A DNA stretch of 64,000 nt from positions 35,975-99,974 of IMG/VR virus record IMGVR_UViG_3300037852_000186. One strand, written 5' to 3'. Position numbers and translations under genes: made by a program. The notes under the pieces are model-generated. The model saw only the letters and a program-made list of their open reading frames with translations. It searched no databases and was not told the DNA's origin. Of this stretch, positions 16,197 through 23,585 are shown in pieces. The number at the start of each line of letters is the position of its first letter. Within the stretch, counting starts at the first letter, position 1. Origin of the DNA: a virus.

Positions 16197-16422
16197 TCAA
16201 TTCACCATCTTCGTCGTATTGATGGATATCGCAGCCCGTCCATCCGAGGACTTCTACAATCTCGGGCGTCTCACCTATCGGCGAATTGTTGCACCTCATA
16301 ACGACAGCCTCGCAACCGCATTTCATCGTCGCGTATTGCTCGCCGTCGATGACATCGCGGGAATCGGGAATGCGCCCCGGCGCACTTTCAAAGCACTCTT
16401 TGGCTAGTCGATCTTGATCCAT
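16180..16422 (-). CDS. Hypothetical protein (80 aa)
   Basis: ATG 16422 is chosen over GTG 16437. The acidic protein contains a CGC near its middle and CDIHQYDEDGELIGHSD at the end. Its stop overlaps the start region of the NPAA protein. No family is recognised. It lies between the two terminase-type genes. Confidence 0.55.
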   Translation of the reverse strand: MDQDRLAKECFESAPGRIPDSRDVIDGEQYATMKCGCEAVVMRCNNSPIGETPEIVEVLGWTGCDIHQYDEDGELIGHSD

Positions 16423-16601
16423 GAGCGCATCGTACACTCAAGCGCTTGGCATGTCCAGTGGAAGATGGCGTGTTCGATTTACGATCAGAATTGAGCTTGT
16501 TCGCGGGCGGGGTCGCGGATGTTAGGAGTCCGAGTCGTTGCTAGTGCCATCAGCTCGCCTATCGATACCCTTATGTGGATATCGGCATGGCCCCCGCAAC
16601 G

Positions 16602-16793
16602 CTAAAGATATTCTGCCGCATATCGGACCTTCGTAAGTAGTACCTGGCGGATCACGTCTTCAATCTGAAGCTTCGACATTCCATAGTCAGACGCCATTTG
16701 TTCCAAGGAATCTCTGCGCATGAATCGCGCAACGATGCGCGCATTGCGGTCCCGCAGGCGTTGGACCGTATCATCAGTCGTTGTGTTTACCAT
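16602..16793 (-). CDS. Small HTH protein
   Basis: A 63-aa protein with a C-terminal helix-turn-helix (IVARFMRRDSLEQMASDYGMSKLQIEDVIRQVL) similar to sigma region 4/resolvase-type motifs. Its ATG 16793 overlaps the 3' end of the TerS-like gene. It may be a regulator of the packaging operon. About 180 bp downstream, up to 16422, hold only a possible 21-aa peptide. Confidence 0.65.
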   Translation of the reverse strand: MVNTTTDDTVQRLRDRNARIVARFMRRDSLEQMASDYGMSKLQIEDVIRQVLLTKVRYAAEYL

Positions 16794-17289
16794 TGCGTCC
16801 TCCCAGCAGCTCCGCGCGCTTATCATTAATGGTCAGCGGCTCGCGGCGCACTGGCTGAACCTCGATAGAGCGCTCGTCGGTCGGTTGCGCCGCTTGCAAT
16901 TGATTGAGCAGGGTCTGGCGGAGCAACGAGACGAGGTCGGAGGATAGACCAGCTTGGCGTATCGTTTGGCTCGGGGTTTCGGACTCGGAGGGCTTCGTCC
17001 AGCCGCACCGCCGTTCGAGAAAGAAAGCTTTGTCAGGGAATGAACCGGCCAAGGCGTCTTGAACTAAACGGTCTGATACTAGAGATTCAATCTCGGCTTT
17101 TCCTTTTTGTAAGGCTTCCGCAAAATGCGCATAATCACGTTTCCGTTGATAGAGAGTCGTAAGAGAAATATCAAGCACACTAGCGATTTTCTCTTGGGTC
17201 AGCCCCCGCCCAGCAAGCGTCCTTACTTGCGCTAGATCGGGGGGTTCCCATCGCGGTCTGCCTCTTGGGCGTTTAACTTCAGTATCCAT
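16774..17289 (-). CDS. Terminase small subunit-like DNA-binding protein
   Basis: A 171-aa protein. The basic start (KRPRGRPRWEPP) leads into a helix-turn-helix (VRTLAGRGLTQEKIASVLDISLTTLYQRKRDY) and then a helical segment with DALAGSFPDKAFFLERRCGW. This order is that of small terminase subunits in many phages, where the HTH recognises the packaging site. Position upstream of TerL, with three small genes between, supports the call. Confidence 0.7.
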   Translation of the reverse strand: MDTEVKRPRGRPRWEPPDLAQVRTLAGRGLTQEKIASVLDISLTTLYQRKRDYAHFAEALQKGKAEIESLVSDRLVQDALAGSFPDKAFFLERRCGWTKPSESETPSQTIRQAGLSSDLVSLLRQTLLNQLQAAQPTDERSIEVQPVRREPLTINDKRAELLGGRNGKHND

Positions 17290-17353
17290 AATAAAAGCCG
17301 CCGCCCCTTACCGTAGCACGGGCGCGGTGTCGGCCCAATAGACAGGTGGGTGG

Positions 17354-17383
17354 TTGACAAACGTCGTCAGTGTGTGCAAGTAT
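17354..17383 (+). promoter_or_regulatory. Promoter of a probably leaderless RHH gene
   Basis: TTGACA (17354-17359), an 18-bp spacer, and AAGTAT (17378-17383, weak -10). The ATG at 17390 is exactly six bases after the -10, the spacing seen at several other promoters here, so transcription would start at or next to the ATG. Confidence 0.45.
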
Positions 17384-17389
17384 GCAGTT

Positions 17390-17563
17390 ATGCAAGCACA
17401 AAGCATTATGAACGTTCAGATAAGAATGTCGCCAGAGCTGCGAGTAGAGCTGGGACAACTTGCACTTTCACGTAACGCCAGCCTAAACGCCACGATTTGT
17501 GAACTACTCGAACGGGCCGTTAAGGTCCTCAACGCTACTAGCCCTCGAAAGGGAACAGAATAA
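17390..17563 (+). CDS. Ribbon-helix-helix DNA-binding protein
   Basis: A 57-aa protein of the Arc/MetJ type: a short strand (VQIRMSP) followed by ELRVELGQLALSRNASLNATICELLERAV, the two helices of a ribbon-helix-helix dimer. ATG 17390 is chosen because it fits the leaderless promoter; ATG 17408 is the alternative. It is divergent from the packaging operon and may repress it or itself. Confidence 0.7.
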   Translation: MQAQSIMNVQIRMSPELRVELGQLALSRNASLNATICELLERAVKVLNATSPRKGTE

Positions 17564-17668
17564 ATGGCAATACCTTTAGTGCGAGAACAAGCGGGCTCCC
17601 TCTACGCCCGATTTCAAAGCAGCATGAATAATCCAACCCAAGCCTGCCAGCCAGCGAAAGGGAACAGA

Positions 17669-17857
17669 ATGAGAACGACAAAGCCCAAGTTTGAAGTCTA
17701 TCTCGGCGGCGAATGGTGCCGCACCACGCAAGCCACCATTCAGTCTAGCGGCTGGCTCCATTACGAGTTGAGAGATCGAACCATCGGCCTCATGCCGCCT
17801 AAGAAGTGGCGCCTTGTCGAAGCCAACGCTACTAACCGAACCAAGGAAACCACGTGA
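17669..17857 (+). CDS. Hypothetical protein (62 aa)
   Basis: The start at 17669 follows CGAAAGGGAACAGA, a copy of the sequence just before 17564 (CGAAAGGGAACAGAAT). So an upstream in-frame ATG at 17564 is an alternative that would give 97 aa. The protein has a small beta-rich fold (FEVYLGGEWCRTTQATIQSSGWLHYEL). No family is recognised. Confidence 0.55.
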   Translation: MRTTKPKFEVYLGGEWCRTTQATIQSSGWLHYELRDRTIGLMPPKKWRLVEANATNRTKETT

Positions 17858-18138
17858 AAACGAATCTGAAACCATGTAGAAAATGCGGCAGAGAAGTCGC
17901 GATAGGCGCAACTATTTGCCCCGGTTGCGGAGTGCTGGGTCCCGCGCCCTGGATGCCCTTCTCACCGTGGTATGCAGTCGGCGGCTTTGTTGTTTTAGTT
18001 GTGTCGTTGGCGTCTGTTGGTCGGATAAAAACACATTGCGAACTAACCGAAGGCTCAGCAATCACGCTGGGCCTTTTCATTTCCCTTCTGGCACCAGCTT
18101 CGCCAGCATCTCACGAATGTGCGCGTCAATCATCGTAA
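17854..18138 (+). CDS. Zinc ribbon plus transmembrane segment
   Basis: GTG 17854 overlaps the upstream stop (GTGA). Residues 8-26 hold CRKCG...CPGCG, a zinc ribbon of the zinc-ribbon_2 type; a TM helix follows (WYAVGGFVVLVVSLASVG). The last third crosses a transcription-terminator hairpin and the convergent gene, so the true C-terminus may be shorter or altered by a mutation. Membrane-anchored zinc ribbons of this form have no fixed role. Confidence 0.55.
   Translation: MKTNLKPCRKCGREVAIGATICPGCGVLGPAPWMPFSPWYAVGGFVVLVVSLASVGRIKTHCELTEGSAITLGLFISLLAPASPASHECARQSS
18050..18075 (+). terminator. Terminator hairpin between convergent operons
   Basis: AAGGCTCAGC (18050-18059), loop AATCAC, GCTGGGCCTT (18066-18075): a 10-bp stem with one G-T wobble, then a short T-rich tail on the plus strand. 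It separates the plus-strand RHH operon from the minus-strand conjugation operon. Confidence 0.6.
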
Positions 18139-18286
18139 TCCGAATCCCCGAAGCGTGCAGATACTCGTAGAGGATTAGATGGTGGCAGCGCTCTTCCGGC
18201 GTTGAGTCCTCTACGAGCTTACGAACGGCATCTTCTATCTTTTTCCGCTTCGCTAGGCGCTTCGCGACAGTGTCTGGCGATACCAT
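18077..18286 (-). CDS. Small helical protein, last gene of the conjugation operon
   Basis: A 69-aa helical, basic protein (VAKRLAKRKKIEDAVRKLVED) whose ATG overlaps the stop of the upstream gene. It ends one base from the terminator hairpin. No family is recognised; position after the relaxase suggests an accessory transfer function. Confidence 0.6.
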   Translation of the reverse strand: MVSPDTVAKRLAKRKKIEDAVRKLVEDSTPEERCHHLILYEYLHASGIRITMIDAHIREMLAKLVPEGK

Positions 18287-18633
18287 CAGTTCGGCAATTC
18301 CTTCTCTGCGTGCGCCGCCATCTCGTCGCCTGCCCGCAACTCCGCAATCAACTCGTCTTCGCTGGCGTAGGCATGCAAAGCGTGCGAGAAAATGCGGCCC
18401 GAGGGATCACGAAAGGCTACCCAAAGATCGGCCATCGAAGAGAAGCCGTCGGGCGAAATGCCGATAACGTCGTCGCAGCCGACTGTCCCGTCGTCGTGCT
18501 CGGGACAGGGTTCGGTGGTGTGTTCAACGCGCCATGCAATGATGCGAACGGAGAAGAGTTGACCGTCGAGCCAGCCGAGATTCCACCAGCCGTGTTCGCG
18601 GGGTAGGACGGTTGCGGGTTCTTTCTTTTTCAA
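18286..18633 (-). CDS. Hypothetical protein (115 aa)
   Basis: TTG 18633 is chosen because AAGGAGAA lies just upstream; longer starts would enter the relaxase gene. The protein has a WWNLGWLDGQLFSVRIIAWRVE core and CPEHDDGTVGCDD, a possible metal site. It is situated immediately after the relaxase gene. No family is recognised. Confidence 0.6.
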   Translation of the reverse strand: MKKKEPATVLPREHGWWNLGWLDGQLFSVRIIAWRVEHTTEPCPEHDDGTVGCDDVIGISPDGFSSMADLWVAFRDPSGRIFSHALHAYASEDELIAELRAGDEMAAHAEKELPN

Positions 18634-18652
18634 AGCAGTTCTCCTTGTTGCG

Positions 18653-19618
18653 TTAGTGTCCCATTCCGCGCGATTGCCCGTACTCTCGGCTACGCCCATA
18701 TTTATAATCATCGTCCTCGAAAGATCCCACTTTCGGGCTTCCGTCATGCTCGTATGTGGGCGTCGGCGTGAGGCCAATTCCTAGCTGCAAGTCGCGTTCT
18801 TTCCATTGCTGTTTAAGATAATTCATGTCGAAGGTTCCGCGCGCACGACGGTCAATGACCGATGCTAAGTTCGCCGCGTGTGGATGCCAACCGTGCGCTG
18901 AGATAATCTGCTCGATTTGTTCTTTACGCTGCGAGAATGCACGGATATGAAGGCGGTCGTATCCAGCTAATTCCCATTCGCCTTTCGCGCTGGTGGTTTT
19001 GATGTCGTACCCCAATTGCTTAACGCGATACTGCATCTCCTCTCGATAGACGTTAGTGCCTTGCTGGCTGTGTCGAAAGATCTGGTATTTGTCGAGCGCT
19101 CGCCACTCACCATCCGGACGCTGCGTCATGTTCATTAGAACAACGTGCGTGTGAACTTGCGGATCGGGCAGTTGCAGACCAACTGGTCGTGCGAGCGTGT
19201 GCTGGAAGGATGCTGCCACGAGCTTGCCAGTAATCGTAGAGTATTGACCGTGATGACTCACCATCGCATAGCGTTCCATGTGGTAGAAGGCTGCTTCTGC
19301 TGCGGCAGCATGCGCTGGAATCAGCCGCTCGTCTCCGCGTACAAGGGCCTGAATCGAAATGGACTTGGGAGCAGAGTACCCTACTTGCCAGCCGGCGCGG
19401 TGTTCCGTCCCTTCGCGAGTCGCAACAAGCAACCCCCCGAATGGACTATAGCCACGGAGCGCGCAGCCAAAATCAAATCCATTAGCACGCGCGTCGCCGA
19501 TCAATCCGAGGCTCTCGGCACCATGTCCAATCCACTGACCGACTTCGTTGATGAAATATCTTTGCGTTCCCGTTGCGGTCAGTGGCACTGGCGAGATCGT
19601 CATCAAGTGGGGCAACAC
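18653..19618 (-). CDS. MOBF-type conjugative relaxase, relaxase domain only
   Basis: A 321-aa TrwC/TraI-family relaxase. Visible marks are the N-terminal Tyr region (TQRYF), HGAESLGLIG, the GYSAPKSISIQALV strand, FQHTLAR and the metal-binding DPQVHTHVVLMN. It would nick oriT and stay covalently bound to the transferred strand. Typical MOBF relaxases are near 1000 aa with a C-terminal helicase; here the protein ends after the relaxase domain, so unwinding would need another protein, for example the RecD-like helicase at 49-51 kb. Confidence 0.88.
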   Translation of the reverse strand: MLPHLMTISPVPLTATGTQRYFINEVGQWIGHGAESLGLIGDARANGFDFGCALRGYSPFGGLLVATREGTEHRAGWQVGYSAPKSISIQALVRGDERLIPAHAAAAEAAFYHMERYAMVSHHGQYSTITGKLVAASFQHTLARPVGLQLPDPQVHTHVVLMNMTQRPDGEWRALDKYQIFRHSQQGTNVYREEMQYRVKQLGYDIKTTSAKGEWELAGYDRLHIRAFSQRKEQIEQIISAHGWHPHAANLASVIDRRARGTFDMNYLKQQWKERDLQLGIGLTPTPTYEHDGSPKVGSFEDDDYKYGRSREYGQSRGMGH

Positions 19619-19621
19619 CTC

Positions 19622-20209
19622 CTAGAATAGAGTGATACGCCTAGAACCTTTCGCGGAATTGCAAGGCCGACAGGCAGCAACCACGTTTTCTTTAACGTGC
19701 AAACCACCCTTGCAAAGTGGAATTACATGGTCCATCGTAAGGCGTTTGCATTTTTTCTTGCACCAGTAACAGCGCCCCTTCGCTCGCGATAAAATCGCGC
19801 GCCATTCACTCCTAGCTAGAGTGGTTACGGGGGTTGCATATTTTCTAGCTCGCCGCCGTTGGTCATCTATTACGCGTTGTTCTTTGTTACGATCCGAACT
19901 GCGATAAATCAGAGAGCGTAAGGAATGCTTACGCCATGTATTGAAATATAATCGTCGCGGAGCGGTGGCGTTGTAATGTCGACGAGTGGATACGCCTTTT
20001 GGTGAAGACCTGTATCGTTTTCTGGTTAAGACTCCGCGTTGCGATTGACCGTATCGTTGCGCTGCACGAGCCCAGCTTTGCTTAGTCGCGATTATCTTAC
20101 AGGCTGGACAAAATGCTGGTCTCCTAAGTCCTTTTGTAATGACGACTGCTGGAGCTTGGCATCGAGGACAATCTCTTAATAGACCTGGAAATATACTTTC
20201 ACCTGGCAT
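19622..20209 (-). CDS. HNH endonuclease with N-terminal zinc motif
   Basis: A 195-aa protein inserted between relaxase and coupling-protein genes. Residues ~14-37 have a CxxC...CxxC pair; the middle is Arg/Tyr-rich; the C-terminal HNH core is CYWC, DHVIPLCKGG, CRPCNSAKGSR. The core copies the HNH gene at 14145-14459. This looks like a mobile intergenic homing endonuclease. Confidence 0.8.
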   Translation of the reverse strand: MPGESIFPGLLRDCPRCQAPAVVITKGLRRPAFCPACKIIATKQSWARAAQRYGQSQRGVLTRKRYRSSPKGVSTRRHYNATAPRRLYFNTWRKHSLRSLIYRSSDRNKEQRVIDDQRRRARKYATPVTTLARSEWRAILSRAKGRCYWCKKKCKRLTMDHVIPLCKGGLHVKENVVAACRPCNSAKGSRRITLF

Positions 20210-20215
20210 ATTGTT

Positions 20216-21967
20216 TTATCGAGGCAAGAACCCCGCGATGTTTTGAATCATATGTGCCTCCTCGATCTTAATTGGCGCGCGGTCACGACCAGCGCAACAG
20301 AGATAGCCGTGGAAGCGTTCAAGGAGAAGCAATTCCGCTGGCGTAACCAAATGACGGCTGAGCCGATGCGGCGCGAGATTCAGCCCTTCCCGATAGTCGC
20401 TAACACCCGTGACCATCGTAGTATCGAAACGATCCGCTTCTTGGCTGTTTAATACTTTGCTCGCCCATTCTGCTGTTTCGGCTCCTCCACATTGCAAGAT
20501 GACTTTAGTCGCCGCACCGTTGGTGAGCACGCTTGCTTCATCGCGTCCGTAAATTCGATTAAGCTGGGCGACATCCTGAAAGCCGAGGTATACAGCGATG
20601 CCCCTCTTTCGCCCCCGCGCGATAGCCTTCTCAACATTGCTCTGGTGACCGAGACTCGGAAGTTCGTCGAGCATAACATGAACCCGTTGAGTATAAGTTT
20701 CTTGAAACATTAGCCATCTAATCAGTGTGTCGATCCAAATGGCTTGCAGGGGAAAAAGGGCGTCCTTAGTGTCTTCACTAGAAGTGAGGAAAATCCATCC
20801 TTCTGGTTTAGCCGCCCATTCGCGAGCACTCCACGTGCGCGCGCCTTGTGTCGGTAAATGATAGAACGGTTTGAGTGCGTTCGACGCGGTCGCGACGATT
20901 CCAGAACCTTGGTCGTGTGCTTGCGGATCGATTAGGTTATACGCAGCATCTGTGAGCACGCCTCGATTGGCTCGAAACTGTTTCTGCATCTCGATACGCG
21001 GCATCGCAAGAAATGAGTGCAAGGCTGGAATGTCCCTCGCTACTGCGAAGATACCTTCAATCAAAGTACGCGCTGATAGACGGAAGAATTCACCTGAGTC
21101 GCTAGCAGCTCCTCTCGGATTCGGTCGAACAAGAGAAGCAGCCATCGCTTGTACATCAACCTCGAACATGGTGGGCCGGAACTCGAACCAAGGCGTCCAT
21201 CTCAGATCGTAACGCTGGTCGAATGGATTGAGAATGATGTCGCTCGGCTTGTAGAACTCTTGAACAAATTCACAATCAGGATCGAAAATAACCGCGATTT
21301 CTCCACGCTGCCGAATCTGTCGGAGAAGATGACGAAGAATAGTAGACTTGCCCATGCCAGATTTGCCAGCGATAAGCATGTGCTCGGTTTCGATGTTAGG
21401 TTCTAGGGTGACATCACCGATACGCAGCCCGGTTGATACGGGCGCCTTGGGTGTGACGTACGGGCGGACTCGCTGCCAGTATGAACGCCATCCGTGTATC
21501 CGATAGTTAAGCGCGGACGCTGAAATCATTTGAACTCCTCGAATGTGTTGCAGCTCCTTTGCGCTTCGTTGTGCGAAGAGTGCAACTCCAATGATTGCGA
21601 TTGGCGGTAACAGTGGCCAGCCCCAACAAGATTGTACACACCACGCCGGAAAGCTTTGATGATAGCCGGCTGGACCGGATAGCCATGCACTCAACGATCC
21701 AAGTTCATACCATTGTCTGTTGAAGGGGACGGGCGCATTGGTGAGGTATGTACCGACAAATGGAATATTCGCGATCAAGCTGTACGGCGCCCACGACCAG
21801 AAATATACATGATGTAACAGTGGATAAGTTCTTCGCCACACAACGATAAGCGTGCAAACTACCCAAGCCAGCAGCGCACCACGGAAGATTTTGCTCCATA
21901 TACTGCTGGCCATCCGACCCATAATTCCGACGGCTTGTAGTCGCGCAATTCCAGCCGAATATGCCAT
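20216..21967 (-). CDS. Type IV coupling protein (VirD4/TraD/TrwB-like)
   Basis: A 583-aa membrane ATPase. Two N-terminal TM helices (about residues 28-50 and 118-135) precede the motor domain with Walker A GKSGMGKST and a Walker B region VHVMLDELPSLGH. It links the relaxase-DNA complex to the T4SS channel. The relaxase gene lies downstream with only an HNH gene between, the usual coupling of these two functions. GSGIVATASNALKPF and GARTWS match TrwB/TraD spelling. Confidence 0.9.
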   Translation of the reverse strand: MAYSAGIARLQAVGIMGRMASSIWSKIFRGALLAWVVCTLIVVWRRTYPLLHHVYFWSWAPYSLIANIPFVGTYLTNAPVPFNRQWYELGSLSAWLSGPAGYHQSFPAWCVQSCWGWPLLPPIAIIGVALFAQRSAKELQHIRGVQMISASALNYRIHGWRSYWQRVRPYVTPKAPVSTGLRIGDVTLEPNIETEHMLIAGKSGMGKSTILRHLLRQIRQRGEIAVIFDPDCEFVQEFYKPSDIILNPFDQRYDLRWTPWFEFRPTMFEVDVQAMAASLVRPNPRGAASDSGEFFRLSARTLIEGIFAVARDIPALHSFLAMPRIEMQKQFRANRGVLTDAAYNLIDPQAHDQGSGIVATASNALKPFYHLPTQGARTWSAREWAAKPEGWIFLTSSEDTKDALFPLQAIWIDTLIRWLMFQETYTQRVHVMLDELPSLGHQSNVEKAIARGRKRGIAVYLGFQDVAQLNRIYGRDEASVLTNGAATKVILQCGGAETAEWASKVLNSQEADRFDTTMVTGVSDYREGLNLAPHRLSRHLVTPAELLLLERFHGYLCCAGRDRAPIKIEEAHMIQNIAGFLPR

Positions 21968-22081
21968 TTATAGTTTCGCCTTTTGTTTGTGAGGGTGGGT
22001 TAGACGCGAACGGATTCAGGCATAGTTCCTTGCCAACATAACGCTCCGTCATTCGCCTAACGAAGAGCTGTTTCGCAAGGA

Positions 22082-22174
22082 CTATGACTGCACATCACCA
22101 ATACTAATTGCCCCGACGTTAAGGGATCTGTAATCGCGCCTTGGGGGAGGGTTTACAAAGTTGGCGCGTACCAT
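22082..22174 (-). CDS. Possible 30-aa peptide
   Basis: ATG 22174 overlaps the end of the membrane-protein gene. The peptide reads MVRANFVNPPPRRDYRSLN and has no hydrophobic part. Only the overlap supports translation. The following ~110 bp up to the coupling-protein start show no other convincing gene. Confidence 0.3.
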   Translation of the reverse strand: MVRANFVNPPPRRDYRSLNVGAISIGDVQS

Positions 22175-22175
22175 T

Positions 22176-22583
22176 TCAGATAACCCCAGCAAAGGCCAAG
22201 CACACAATATTGACGAGAAACCAGCCGACAAAAAAACGAAGCGGCCAGTGTCCCTCGGCTCTGACGACGAGGTCAATTAGCAGTGCGGTAGGAATGATCG
22301 CCCAAGGTGGATGAGCCGTGCAAAGCCAGTACAACCAGACCGCAACCAATAGAATTCTGAGCTTGCCATAGAACGGATTGCCGTAGCGATCTCGGGTTAT
22401 CCACCATCGTGGGAAGCGGTTTAGGAAGATGCTTGTCCATGAGTGAGATGCGATTTGGATGGTGGTTTTTCCCCGGTTCGGCAGCTTGTCCTGCTCGTTC
22501 CATTCATGGAGGCAGTCAGCCCATCCCTGCTCGTGACCACGGTAGTAGGATCGTTCGTCGGTATCCGTCCAGCTTGGGTTCAT
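22176..22583 (-). CDS. Membrane protein of the transfer operon
   Basis: A 135-aa protein with a charged N-terminal half and three hydrophobic segments in the C-terminal half (LRILLVAVWLYWLC, WAIIPTALLIDLVV, FFVGWFLVNIVCLAFAG). It overlaps the VirB3-like stop (ATGA). It has no recognised family; location between coupling protein and VirB3 suggests a transfer or entry-exclusion role. Confidence 0.6.
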   Translation of the reverse strand: MNPSWTDTDERSYYRGHEQGWADCLHEWNEQDKLPNRGKTTIQIASHSWTSIFLNRFPRWWITRDRYGNPFYGKLRILLVAVWLYWLCTAHPPWAIIPTALLIDLVVRAEGHWPLRFFVGWFLVNIVCLAFAGVI

Positions 22584-23128
22584 TCGGGACTCCTAATGTG
22601 AGGAATTCGCAGCGCTTCCAAGTAAGTTTTCATGTAATCGGCGTCACGTTCGCTGAGGATTCGGATAGCTGCTTGAACGGGGCCGCCAAACAAAACAGCG
22701 ACAACCGCGAGATGCCAGTTCAGGTTCATCAGGGCCCACAATCCTAAGAGCATGGTGATGCTGATATTGATCTGGGAGAGTTCCCGTTCGCCGCCCATGA
22801 GGAGCTTGTCTTTTTGCAGACAGGTAAAAACCCTATGTCCAGAGCCGCTGTGCCCACTGGTGGAAGGTGATGGCGTGCTGCCGATGGATGTTGCGAGCTT
22901 GCCCTTTGGGCGTTGGACGGGTGGTCCATACTGGCGTTTTTGAACTTGGGACTTTGTAGGTTCTGGAATCAATGCGCCAGTTGGAATGGCTGGTGGAGGA
23001 CTAACCGCTGGTGCCGGCGCGAGTGGTCGCGGTCTCCCACCGGAGAGTTCCCAGTTGTCCGCTGGAATGCCATCCCCGCTGCTAGCCCATGCCTGATTTC
23101 CTAAGTAATGATCGCCTCTGTCGTACAA
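22580..23128 (-). CDS. VirB3/TrbD-like protein with Pro-rich N-terminal extension
   Basis: A 182-aa protein. Residues ~100-182 match VirB3/TrbD: KDKLLMGGERELSQINISITMLLGLWALMNLNWHLAVVAVLFGG followed by RDADYMKTYLEAL. The first 95 residues are Pro/Ser/Gly-rich and absent from usual VirB3 proteins (about 100 aa), which suggests an added cytoplasmic arm. It is normally paired with VirB4, and here follows VirB4 with an HNH gene wedged between. Confidence 0.7.
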   Translation of the reverse strand: MYDRGDHYLGNQAWASSGDGIPADNWELSGGRPRPLAPAPAVSPPPAIPTGALIPEPTKSQVQKRQYGPPVQRPKGKLATSIGSTPSPSTSGHSGSGHRVFTCLQKDKLLMGGERELSQINISITMLLGLWALMNLNWHLAVVAVLFGGPVQAAIRILSERDADYMKTYLEALRIPHIRSPE

Positions 23129-23148
23129 TGAGCGAGTCCCCCTATTTA

Positions 23149-23574
23149 TTAGCTGGCATTACCGATGTTGGCCTTGAGGCGATGATACCGTCGGTTCGCA
23201 GCAGCTCTGTGGCAAACGCTGCATCTTCGGTGTCCCGTTTTTTTGTTGACTATATCGAGCGGATGGCCATGTATGCAGAGGCCATTGCGTATAGGTCTTC
23301 GGCCAGCAATTTGTTCTTTCGGTGTTGCCCACCTACAATTTGACGGTTCATAGTTACCGTTCGGATCTGGATACCGGTCTAACGTCTTGCCTACTGGCCG
23401 TTCATTCATATCAGCTAGAAAGTTGGCAAAGTCGCTCCATCGTTCGCAGATAGTTATGCCCCTCCCTCCATAAAGATCGTAATGGACATGTTTAGGATTG
23501 AGACAACGTTCCCGCATGTGAACCCAGCTTCGATAAGTGGGTGTGTCTGTATGTCGATGTGTGCTACGGCCCAT
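23149..23574 (-). CDS. HNH homing endonuclease between virB4 and virB3
   Basis: A 141-aa protein of the NUMOD/AP2-linked HNH type: TYRSWVHMRERCLNPKH, YGGRGITICERW, DRYPDPNGNYEPSNCRWAT. ATG 23574 is chosen over the upstream start that would enter virB4. A C-terminal CxxH...CxxC motif follows. Its position splits two genes that are adjacent in most T4SS operons, which implies recent insertion. Confidence 0.8.
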   Translation of the reverse strand: MGRSTHRHTDTPTYRSWVHMRERCLNPKHVHYDLYGGRGITICERWSDFANFLADMNERPVGKTLDRYPDPNGNYEPSNCRWATPKEQIAGRRPIRNGLCIHGHPLDIVNKKTGHRRCSVCHRAAANRRYHRLKANIGNAS

Positions 23575-23585
23575 TATTACCCCTA

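Noticed and set aside
21705-22052. A 115-aa minus-strand frame overlapping the coupling-protein start
   Set aside because: Most of it lies within the VirD4-like N-terminal coding region in another frame; only a short upstream part is free and has no family signal.
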